Assembly (NCBI RefSeq): GCF_000004075.3
Contig: NC_026657.2
Location: forward strand, 3,162,001 to 3,226,000
Reading direction: 5' to 3'
DNA length: 64,000 bases
Source: Cucumis sativus
Lineage: Eukaryota > Streptophyta > Magnoliopsida > Cucurbitales > Cucurbitaceae
Of the stretch, positions 1 to 10,200 are shown in pieces. Under the pieces are notes generated by a model that saw nothing but the letters and a program-made list of their open reading frames with translations, made no database searches and had not been told where the DNA came from. The stretch's first letter is position 1. Each line of letters begins with the position of its first letter. Both the position numbers and the translations under genes were made by a program.

Positions 1-1696
1 GAGATAAAAGCTAAGAAAAAAGACAATTGGATGAGCCTAGAAGTTTCTTTTTTTTTTTTTTTTTAATTTTGATTTGCTATATATCTTAAATGTGTAAGAC
101 ATAAGCCATTTTTAATTTTGAAAATAATGTGAATTTGAATGAATAATTTTAATTACAAAACTTTAAATTGGTGGACAGATAAACAATAAGAATTAACCCA
201 ACATATATTATTATACATTTGACAAAGCATAGCATAACACATACGATAGCGACAAAAGAAGATATTACGACATGTCGTCATCAGTAATAACCCCTTATTG
301 TAACCAAACATTTTTCCTTTGGAGTTTTGGATCGTCGAATTTTAAATTAAAGAGAGAAAAAAAAAAAAAAAGAATTGGCATTATTGGATTATGGAGTGTG
401 TGAAAAGTTAACACGTGTGTGCTTGCTCATAAGAGCCTACTACAATCACATGTGCTCAATTGGACACGTCCTATATGTTTCTATTTATTCGGCTTCTCTT
501 CTCTTAGTATATAAACAATTGTATTCATATTTAAACGTTCTATATGATAATAGAATAAAGTATATGTATATGTAGTTCATGAAAACACGCGTCTAACTTC
601 TGCTTCACATATAAATGATGAATTTGTAATTTGGAGAAGAGAAGATCTGCAAAACAAAGAAATATGACTCTAATTTGTAAATCAGTAAGAGAATTAGAGA
701 ATCTAAAGAAAAATGTCGGAAACTTAGATACACCATATGGAGTTTGTTCACACGAGATTTTTAAAGAAATTTAATTTGTGGAAATTGAAGCTTGTATTTA
801 TATTGATTTTGGATGGTGTGAGTACAATCTCTAATATTTGATTTTTTTTTTTTATTTATCTTGAAAAAATTAAAATTTAATCTTCAAGTTAGTTGTTTTT
901 TTCTAGATGATCGGTCTTGGACCTGTTGATCTTGTTGAACAATTTGGATTTGTCTCTAACTTGTTGATTGACTTGGATTTGTCTTACAACTTTGGAGGAG
1001 AGTTGTACTCTTTTCATATCTTCATATGAACTTTAGAATTTAAGAGTTTTAGAGTCTTAGTTTTTTAAATTTGAGAGTTTCAATCTTCAACAAGTTATAA
1101 ATTTAAAATCAATTTAAGCTTCAATCTTCTGAAATGGGGTTTTAGCCTTTCAAGTATTCAATTTTTATAATGTTGTAAAATTGAGTTTGATTTGAGCTAC
1201 AATCTTTTAGAATTCAAGAAAGTTTTAATCTGTCGAATCTTTAATTTTTCATAAAGTGATAAATTAAAACTTCAACTCGATTAAAACTTGAAAGTTCGAT
1301 AGATCTAATCTTCAAATCTTTGAAGTCTCCCACCCCAATGGGGCAAAGCGTTTATAAAGGTTTTCCATGGACTTCAAATGAGCTCAATATCTTGTTTGGC
1401 CCAATTTTCTTTTATGTACTTAAATTAGATTTGTTTTAAAAAAAATTAATTACCCTCAAGTCGATTTAAATTATAACTTTCAAAATGAGCTCAATTTTCA
1501 TTGTCATGAAGTTGCATAATTTAGTTAGCTGAAATTTCTCATTCAACAAAGTCACAAAGTTTATAGAAAAAGTTGACTTAAGTTGTTCCTTAGGGTTTCC
1601 AAGTTACCATATAAGAAAAGGAAATAACATATCAGGCCAAGGAGTGTGTTCAGTTTTGTATTTGACTAAGGTCGGCCTCGTCCTCAACCTTGATCA

Positions 1697-1736
<40 letters not shown>

Positions 1737-2189
1737 ATATCTTGGGCTTCAAGTGTGACTGTAGGTCATGCAAATGTAGTCTCGTTAGACATTTGCCAAG
1801 TTTCGGCCTCAACCATCAAAAGAATAAGACAAAGATGGCTCGCTCTCTTTCGAGATTGGGACGAACTAATTTGGCCAATAATTGACTCAATTACTTTAGT
1901 AATTTATTTTCACGGTCTATTTTAGTAATTTTGGGTGGCAATACAACAACTTATAACCACATTTTGATATCAAATAACTTAAAATGAGATTTTAATTGTT
2001 ATTTGGATAAATATGTTGTGTGAAATTTAAATTGATTTACTTGTAACCATCTAATAATTGAATAAAATGAACTAAAGGTGTGGCGTAATATCATGTAATA
2101 AATACAAGATGATATTAAACCTAGGGATGAGGGTATTGTTTTTTGAGTAGGAAAGGAATGAGAGGTGTAAAGGTTAGTTATAAAAAGAA
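1..2189. other. AT-rich intergenic DNA upstream of SCL28
   Basis: No coding region is supported here. The longest open frames are short, low in complexity and have no recognisable domain. A run of 33 T lies at 1701-1733, inside a stretch (about 1640-1900) that is somewhat more GC-rich than its surroundings and may be an old repeat fragment; I could not classify it. Short A and T runs are common throughout. Confidence 0.6.
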
Positions 2190-2221
2190 GAGGGGTAAGG
2201 GAGGGGTAAGGGAGGGGTAAG
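2190..2221 (+). repeat. G-rich 11-bp tandem repeat (three copies)
   Basis: The unit GAGGGGTAAGG occurs at 2190-2200 and 2201-2211, with a 10-base third copy at 2212-2221. The + strand therefore has five closely spaced tracts of three or more G, enough for an intramolecular quadruplex. It lies just upstream of the MSA-like and G-box sites of SCL28. Confidence 0.8.
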
Positions 2222-2270
2222 TTTCGAAAGAGAGAAAAAGAAAGCAAAAGAAAATGTGATTGAAACGTAA

Positions 2271-2435
2271 CCCAACGGTCGGTCTACGTAAAAAGAAAAT
2301 AAAGTTTATATATTTATGAAGGATGTCACGTGCGAGTGCACGTGACGTATTCAAAGGAGAGAAAAAAAAAAGAAAAAGAAATTCCCTATTTTCTTCCTTC
2401 AACGGTCATATTCCACCGACATACTCCAACGGTCT
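2271..2435 (+). promoter_or_regulatory. SCL28 upstream region with three MSA-like (MYB3R) sites
   Basis: Three AACGG-core motifs lie within 165 bp: CCCAACGGTCG at 2271-2281, TTCAACGGTCA at 2398-2408 and TCCAACGGTCT at 2425-2435. Each matches the mitosis-specific activator consensus YCYAACGGYYA at 10 of 11 positions. MSA elements are bound by three-repeat MYB (MYB3R) factors and drive G2/M transcription; Arabidopsis SCL28 is known as a G2/M gene under MYB3R control. A TATA-like stretch lies at 2305-2316. Whether the two downstream copies are promoter or 5' leader depends on the start site, which the sequence alone does not fix. Confidence 0.7.
2325..2346. promoter_or_regulatory. Perfect palindrome with two G-boxes
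   Basis: GTCACGTGC (2325-2333) and GCACGTGAC (2338-2346) are exact reverse complements separated by the 4-base spacer GAGT. Each arm holds the G-box CACGTG, the core site of plant bZIP and bHLH factors. It sits between the first and second MSA-like motifs upstream of SCL28. Confidence 0.8.
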
Positions 2436-2614
2436 CTTACACCCTCTTTCTCCACCCTCCGATCTAAATCCAACGAACACCCATCATCGTCCCCACACTC
2501 CATAATACTCTTTTCTCCCTCTGGTCCATCGTTTTTTGTTTCACTGCTGCTAAATCAAATCAATCATAGATAAACTAACAAGAAGAGAAGAGAATTCAAC
2601 AAAAGGAGAAGAAA

Positions 2615-2644
2615 AAGAAGAAGAAGAAGAAGAAGAAGAAGAAG
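2615..2644 (+). repeat. (AAG)n microsatellite in the probable SCL28 5' leader
   Basis: About ten AAG units in a row, followed by a CAG|GTAAAT splice-donor match at 2668-2676. This suggests a 5'-UTR intron running from 2671 to an acceptor such as the T-rich GTAG ending at 3184. The leader structure is inferred; no transcript evidence is available. Confidence 0.6.
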
Positions 2645-3385
2645 GGAAATTGTGACAGAGACAGAGACAGGTAAATTATGGAAATTTAATTGAACAAAAA
2701 CACAGAGCCACGCTTTCTGTTTCTCTCTGTGTAATCTTAATGGGTTTTTGTGTTCTTCTTTCTCTGTTTCTTCAGTTGTTGGATTTGGATGAATGTTGTT
2801 GTGCGGATTTCGGGATTTGGTTGTTTTTATTAGATTTTGGTGTGATGGCTTCAACCTTTGTTCTGAGTATCAGATTTTGCTTCGATTTCAATTCTCGACT
2901 ATGGTTCTTCAATTCTCTTCTGCATCGGTTTGTAAGTAAATCTTCTCTCTGTTTTTTCCAATGAACTTCCTCTGAAACTTTGGGAATCCGATGATTTTCT
3001 TTTCCTAGGCAGCTGCAACATTCTTTCATTCTTTCTTTTCGGGGTTGGGATTGAATTTTAGGACACACATTTTGCTCTACACACACAGTGTTTCTTTTGA
3101 TTCTTCCTTTCTTTCTCATCGGATTCCTTTTGTTTTTTCTTTTATTCTTTTTGTTCATATGATTTTTTTTTTTTTTTTTTGTAGAATTTTTCACACACTC
3201 ACGTAGTTTCATTCTTTGTAGTTCTTAAAGGGAATTCATTTTTTTTTGTTCTTTTCTTAGATTATAAACACTAAAAGGAATTTAGAAAAACAGAGGGAAA
3301 AAACGGGAAAATAGAATTGTGGGGGTGTGTTGTGTTGATTCTTTTTAGAAAAAAACGAAGCAAAAGAGTTGGAAGAAGATAGAGG

Positions 3386-5362
3386 ATGTTGGCTGGGTGT
3401 TCTAGTTCAACATTGCTCTCACCAAGGAATCGATTGAGAAGCGAAGCACAGCCGCCATTTCCAGCTTGCCATTTGCAGTTGCCAACTTCGATGAGCACAC
3501 AGAGATTGGATTTGCCCTGCAGCTTTTCCCGTTCCAAAGACGCCTCTGCCACAGCTCGATCCCCGTCAATCCGTCCAGTTGCGCTCTCTGTTGAGAAGCA
3601 GAACATTAGACTCCCACCGCTATCCGCCACCAGTCAGCAGATCAAGCAAGAGTTTTGGAAGGGGAAAGGTAAGAACTTGAAGAGAATTGCAGAACAAGTT
3701 GGGTTTGATGATGATGATGATTCTTCCATTAGCAGTGCCAAGAGGAAGAGAGAATGCAGAGACGACACCGCCGCAGACGGGTTAATTCTCAGCCAATTCG
3801 GAGGTGGGGGTGGGAGTTTCTGGTTTCATCAGCCTGATGTCGATGAAGAAGGATTCTGCTTTCTTCCTGGAAGTGAAGTCATTTTGTCACCGTCGCCATT
3901 TTTGTCGGAGATTGCTGATTTGGGAGAAGAAAATGACGGAGAGGAAAGCAGCCATGTGAAAGCTCAAGAAGCCTCCGGTTCGGGTTCGGGTTCGAGTTCA
4001 TCATCAGAAAGTGAGAGATTTGCATTGAGAAGAAGAGTAACAACAGAGAATGTGTCAGCAGCAACAACAACAGTGCAAGAAATTGGGAATGGAAGCTCAA
4101 GAAATCCTTCATATCATCACCATCAAGCTTCTGATTTGGAAAATGAAAGGGAAGAAGAAGAAGGGTTTGAACTGATAAGACTTTTAATGGCATGTGTTGA
4201 AGCAATTGGATCAAAGAACATTGGTTTGATTACCCACTTGATTGATAAACTTGGAACTCAAGCTTCACCAAGAGGTTCATCACCAATTACACGTTTGATT
4301 GCATATTACACAGAAGCTCTAGCACTTAGAGTGAGCAGAGTTTGGCCACAGGTATTTCACATAACAACACCGAGGGAATACGATCGGATGGAGGATGATA
4401 CGGGGACAGCGCTACGTCTGCTAAACGAGGTGAGTCCAATCCCAAAATTCATCCATTTCACAGCAAATGAGATGTTGCTAAGAGCATTTGAAGGGAAAGA
4501 CAAGGTTCACATCATAGACTTTGACATAAAGCAAGGGCTGCAATGGCCAAGCTTGTTCCAAAGTCTGGCATCTAGAGCAAACCCACCAAGTCATGTTCGA
4601 ATCACCGGGATCGGTGAGTCGAAGCAGGAATTGAACGAAACGGGAGATAGACTAGCAGGATTCGCCGAAGCATTGAGGCTACCATTTGAGTTCCATGCCG
4701 TGGTGGATCGGTTGGAGGATGTGAGGCTATGGATGCTTCATGTCAAGGAGCAAGAGAGTGTAGGTGTAAATTGCATACTCCAACTTCACAAGACTCTCTA
4801 TGATGGCAATGGAGGAGCATTGAGAGACTTTTTGGGGCTTATCAGAAGCACAAACCCAAGCATTGTTGTCATGGCTGAACAAGAAGCCGAGCACAACGAA
4901 CCGAGGTTAGAGACACGAGTTGCAGCTACACTGAAGTACTACGCCGCCGTATTTGATTCCCTTGACACAAGCCTTCCACCCGAAAGCTCGGCCAGGTTGA
5001 AAGTGGAGGAGATGTTTGGGAGGGAGATAAGGAACACGATAGCATGTGAAGGAAGGGAGAGGTATGAAAGACATGTTGGGTTCAAGAAATGGAAGAAGGA
5101 TATGGAGCAGCAAGGAGGGATGCAATGCATCAGGATTCACGACGATCGAGAGCTTCTCCAGACTCAATTCCTCTTAAAAATGTATTCATCAGCAGCTCAT
5201 GGATTCAATGTAACAAAGATTGAAGAAGAAGAAGAAGAAGAAGAAGGAACAGCTCAAGCAATTTGCCTAACTTGGGAAGATCAGCCACTTTACACTGTCT
5301 CAGCTTGGTCACCAGCAGAAGTTTCCGGGAGTTCATCTTCATTTAACCATCCAACTTCTTGA
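3386..5362 (+). CDS. SCL28: GRAS transcriptional regulator, SCARECROW-LIKE 28 type
   Basis: An intronless frame of 658 aa. The N-terminus MLAGCSSSTLLSPRNRLRSE and the following MSTQRLDLPCSFSR segment match what I remember of Arabidopsis SCL28, which has about the same length. The first ~255 residues are disordered and rich in Ser, Glu and basic patches. The GRAS domain follows (about 260-645): leucine-rich region from GFELIRLLMACVEAIG, VHIIDFD motif near residue 374, a PFYRE-like region around RETRVAATLKYYAAVFDSL, and the C-terminal SAW block ending LYTVSAW. SCL28 acts in the nucleus; in Arabidopsis it promotes G2/M progression with SMR cell-cycle inhibitors as targets. An (GAA)n-coded run of eight Glu (about 5222-5246) lies just before the last SAW strand and is probably a surface loop. 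A polyadenylation-type AATAAA is at 5647-5652. Family certain; SCL28 orthology very likely. Confidence 0.95.
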   Translation: MLAGCSSSTLLSPRNRLRSEAQPPFPACHLQLPTSMSTQRLDLPCSFSRSKDASATARSPSIRPVALSVEKQNIRLPPLSATSQQIKQEFWKGKGKNLKRIAEQVGFDDDDDSSISSAKRKRECRDDTAADGLILSQFGGGGGSFWFHQPDVDEEGFCFLPGSEVILSPSPFLSEIADLGEENDGEESSHVKAQEASGSGSGSSSSSESERFALRRRVTTENVSAATTTVQEIGNGSSRNPSYHHHQASDLENEREEEEGFELIRLLMACVEAIGSKNIGLITHLIDKLGTQASPRGSSPITRLIAYYTEALALRVSRVWPQVFHITTPREYDRMEDDTGTALRLLNEVSPIPKFIHFTANEMLLRAFEGKDKVHIIDFDIKQGLQWPSLFQSLASRANPPSHVRITGIGESKQELNETGDRLAGFAEALRLPFEFHAVVDRLEDVRLWMLHVKEQESVGVNCILQLHKTLYDGNGGALRDFLGLIRSTNPSIVVMAEQEAEHNEPRLETRVAATLKYYAAVFDSLDTSLPPESSARLKVEEMFGREIRNTIACEGRERYERHVGFKKWKKDMEQQGGMQCIRIHDDRELLQTQFLLKMYSSAAHGFNVTKIEEEEEEEEGTAQAICLTWEDQPLYTVSAWSPAEVSGSSSSFNHPTS

Positions 5363-7286
5363 TTTTTTTTTATACCATTCTTTTGATTTCAATTGTAATT
5401 TGTTATACAAAAAGAAAATTCTTTGTAGGGGTAGAAAAAATAGAGCATAGAGAAACGGGTGATTGATTATTCTTTCATTCTTTTGTTGAGTATTAATATT
5501 ATATAGAATCATAGGCAGTGTCATTATAAAAGAAAAAAGAGTCTATAATAGATTTGTTGCAATTCTTTAATTCTTTTGTGCAAGTATTCATTACAATATT
5601 TCTTTCAGTGATGTAAGTTTTCGAAGGTCAGCACTACTTCTATTTTAATAAAGAAATACAATTTCATTGATTTTTATTCATCTTATTTTTTTATTCCATT
5701 GCTTTTTATTTTCTTTTCATGAGTATTCATGATTTTAAATTAGTGGAGTTTGTGAAATAATGTTTTTGGAGAACCACTTTTGATCGTCAAAGTTTCACAT
5801 TTAAAGCAAAGATGTACATCATAAATAGTATGAATGTAAGGATATGTAGGTTTCATAATTTAAAACTTTTAAAATAACCTTTTTTTTTTACATTACTTAA
5901 AAAATTTAAAAATTTAAATCCGAAACCTCTTAATGAGCTTAACTCTAAAATTGGTTCCCTAAATATAATATTGAGTTTATTTACTCAATTTACATTGATC
6001 ACAAAATTTGGTTTTCAAACTCAGATTAAAATTTCTATATTTAAAAACAATCAAAGCTTTTTTTCTTTTCAAGGAAAGATTGGTCAGTAAAAAAGGATGC
6101 CACGTGAATTTTCTAAAAAAAGATACTTATATACTAAGGAGTAAGGACCTTGAAAAATAAAAAACACAGCCTAATCCAAAAAATTAGTTTAAGAAAATTA
6201 CTTTTTGATTCTCAATAATTTTTTTAGAAAGTATTAATGGAGCATCAAATTTAAATATTGAATTGGTGCACTGCATAAATTATTCAAATTCCCAAACAAG
6301 CAACTGATATTTGTATTGTATGGAGAGATTTAGGAGAAAGACAAGTTGTAGATGGGATTGGGTTTTAGAATTTGGGTTGAATTAGATTAGAAGACAAAGT
6401 GTGTGCCACAAAGATGATAAACATTGTCAGATGAGATGAGTTTGGGAGAAGATTTCCCTTTTCCATAGGCTTTCTTACCCATCTTCTTCCACTCACCCCT
6501 ACATAGCCCTCTACATCCCAATCCCAAGAGTTCATAAAAAAGAGTAAGCAGTCAATCTATGATGACCCTCCTTTCATGAACTCGAACTCAAGAGTTATAG
6601 AACAACAAAACGGTGTTAGAGTTAAGAGATATTGAGAGAGGACTGAACCTTCGGACCAAATCGGTTTGAGTTCTTACACTCCCACCCCAAAGTATGCCTC
6701 GTCATTTTGTTGTTCTTACACTCCCACCCCAAAGTATGCCTCGTCATTTTGTTCTGAATCCTTGATTAAAAAAAAAGCTTCAATCTTGTCCTACGCTCTT
6801 AAACAACTTGACTTGAGCCATCACAGACCTTACCCATGTCTTCGAAATAATAATCATCCTTACAACGACAAGTTGTAATTTTTTGAAATGTCAAACGGAC
6901 AGAAAAAATTTGAGATACCAAAACAATGTAAAATCAGAACAAAACAACCATGTTTATGGGGCTATTCTAAAGATTTTGGCTAACCATCATCTAATATATG
7001 CAATGTTTTGAGTCTAAAATGAATCGAACTAGTCATGTACAAAGCAGCAGCCACAGAATTCAATGATGATTAAAATCATCGTATTAACAGGAAAAGCTGC
7101 AAACAGGCAACCTCCACGGCACAAGGGATTGTATTTTGCACTTCAAACACCATTATTCCGCATTAATGGTTCTATTTTATACCTTCAAATGCTCATCTCT
7201 GTTTCATCCACACAAAGAAAGCTCCAACAGAGAGGGGAAGATGTAGTAGTTTTCATGTATATATCATTTAACCAATGCGGTTTCAA
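5363..7286. other. Intergenic DNA between convergent SCL28 and PUX8
   Basis: This holds the 3' ends of two convergent genes. After the SCL28 stop there is a candidate AATAAA signal at 5647. The middle (5690-6300) is AT-rich and featureless. About 6390-6880 is richer in C on the + strand and contains an exact 42-bp tandem duplication; a short frame across it has no recognisable domain. Confidence 0.6.
6670..6753 (+). repeat. Exact 42-bp tandem duplication
   Basis: The 42 bases at 6670-6711, beginning GTTCTTACACTCCCACCCC, are repeated without a mismatch at 6712-6753. Two identical adjacent copies with no divergence suggest a recent duplication (replication slippage or unequal exchange) or an assembly artefact. 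Confidence 0.95.
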
Positions 7287-10200
7287 CTAAATCAACTCCA
7301 GATACAATGCTTCTTGTTTGCTGTTTAGTCCAAGTTCATTTAATGTTAATGAACCCTCTCCATCTCCAAAAGCTTTACGAGGATATGGCCTCACCTGTTT
7401 CATGAAAATAAAAATAACATGTCTCAGGTTAGGTTTTAAAAATAATTTTGTTTGCTTATCGAAAGACAAATAAAAGTAATATCTGATAGTCCAGAAACAG
7501 GCCACATGATATTTGCTCGTCAAAGCATATGGAATGTACTCACCAATCTGTAGGAGCCGGGCTTGACAACTCTACCAATATCAATGAAGTCCAAGAGCCG
7601 CTACAAAAACACATCACAGGCAGTTAGGCAAAGAGGGGCATAGAATACAAATCCACCATCGGCAATCTTTATAAAACTCACCTGTAGCTTATCAGTTTTG
7701 AGAAATCGACGACCGCGGCGACTGCCATCTGGCATGCGCACTAATAGTGTCACAGCATTCTCGTCATCTGTTCTTGGTTCAGTAGGTAGAGAAGCTTCTA
7801 TTTCTGCCAAGCGTCGTTCAAGTTCCTGTTAATTAAGAAACCATGGAGTGAACATCTCGAACAGACGATTGCTCGCTGTTACTGAATTCCAGAAAGTGAA
7901 GACATTTACAATGCATCATACTTGAACTAGTGGGGAGTGGAATCTCAAACATCCTTAGGAAAGGGATTACAGTAGAAATTACACTTAATCAACTCAAATA
8001 AAACGTTTTGGAAAGGAACGTTTGTTTAAGAAACAAAATTCAATTTGAATATCTTCACATTGATCAGAACAATGCTATGTTATCCAAACCCTATTTTTGG
8101 ACCAAGCAACCTTCGAATAAATAAGAATGTGAGCAACAAATTCAGTTTGGTATGGAGAAAAATGATAACCTCCAGTTAATATCAAGTTACTTAATAGATA
8201 ATAAAATAAAGCTGGGATATCGATGAAAAACAGAAACCATAAGGACATGTCTATTAAAAATATGTAATATATAGAATAATTTTCACACTTTAATGAAACT
8301 CACACTACGAATTCTGACAGTACTGCCTTATGATATTTCATATTAGGCATCTAAAAGAAGTATTGAAATATGCAATGCAGCACTGCTCTAAGAGGTCGAA
8401 AAAACGAGTTAAATATTTCTAGTAATAAAAGCCAGTCATTTAACATTCTATACAATATTACAAAGTACTTGAGCATTTACATATTCCTTTTTGAAATAAT
8501 AAGCCTGATGGTTTTTACTCTAAAATTTATTGTGAACTTTACCTACATTTCATTTTATGCTCGTTGTATAAAAGTATTATCAAATGACAACCAATTATTT
8601 GAGAGGAAATTAATTTCTTATGCTCTGTTCTGGTTAACAATTGCTAGCTATATGTATTGCAATCATCCAACTCCTGATCAATTTTTAGATTAGGTGTTCA
8701 ACATGTGTTGAAAAAATCACATCTGGTGAGTCTAACACAGCACATTATTACACTGCTTTGTCCCCTTCTTAAATCACCCATAGACCCAAAACCTCAAGGT
8801 GATGTGATAGGGTGAAAATAAATTTAATTATATATCAACTAACAGTCCTATACACCACATAAGATAAAATTCATATCTGTATAATAGTGACTAGTAATAT
8901 GTAATGTTAATAGAGTCCTCAGAATAGAGAACAATGTTCTGTGCGGGAGTCTGAATGTCCTAAGAGCACAACAAGAGAGCATACAGACATAACACACACA
9001 TAACTTCTTTCAAATATTTATATATAATATTCTATCAATTAAGTACGTTGGATGGGAAAAGAAATCTACACAAGAGAGAAAAAGAAATGACCAGAATTAC
9101 CTTCTCAGCATCCAATTTCTGACGGGATTCTTCCTCTCTTTGTCTTTCTTGTTCACGAACAGCTGCAGCTTCTTCCAAGGCTTTCAATTCTTTTTCTCTG
9201 TCAGCTTGCAAGGCTGCAAGATACTCATCATCCTGCATGGGTAAGTAACTTGCAATTAGACACAACAAATAGCAACAAACTGAATAGGTTTTCAATTAAA
9301 ACACCAAAGCCAAACCTGCTGTTCCCTTATCAAACGCTGAGCTACTAAAGAAGGAGAAGGAGGGCGAGGGGCTGGCTGAATATATGAACCTTGATTTCTC
9401 ATGAATTCATGTGGTGCAGATGGAAAATGGAACGAACTTCCTTCAGAAGCTCCACCAAACATGGCAGCCTCCAGCATGACTGCTTCATCATGCTCCTCTG
9501 AAGAAATTCCACCCCACTTCAATAGAGAAGTGTCAACAGTTAAAAGGGATAGTTATAAGATCAGCAGCTAAGAGGAAAAATCTCAATGTAGAAATTAAGG
9601 TAAAAACACAGGCATGCCAAATTCTGTACCTCATCAGAAGGAAAGATATTCCCATTGCGCTGTGGATTATTACTAGTATCAGAATGCTTGGGACTAGATG
9701 CAAGGTTTACATCTACTTCATCCCCCTTTGCAGGCTCTACATAACCAGTGGACTTGCGTTTAGATCGATGCCTAACTAAATTATCTTCCTCTAGGTCTTC
9801 AACTTCATCTTGAGCAGACGTACTTCCTGTTTCCATCCTGAATTTTCCAATATAACATCATCAGACTTTTTTGTCAAACAATACAACTCAAATTACAGAC
9901 TCTTCTCAGAAGGCATCATCATGAACAAGGGGGTCAATGGTAATTTATATTAAGGCTTAGATTTAGATTTTTGTACCTTTTAAAATAATTGTGGCAACTC
10001 TACTTTTAAGAAAAACCATTTAGAAGTTAAGTAAATTAGTTTTTGGTTAATATTAATTTTAAATCTGAAAATATGATATAGTGCTTCAATTTATTTATTT
10101 ATATCTGTGAGTGTCTGGACCAGCTCATGCATACTTCAACTAATCTCACAAGACAACATGCATGACCCTACAACATTTGAGTGTCAAGGAAATTTGTACG

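Noticed and set aside
2564..3212. Minus-strand frames of 96 and 146 codons upstream of SCL28
   Set aside because: Low-complexity Lys/Asn or Leu runs coming from the complement of the T-rich SCL28 leader; no domain.
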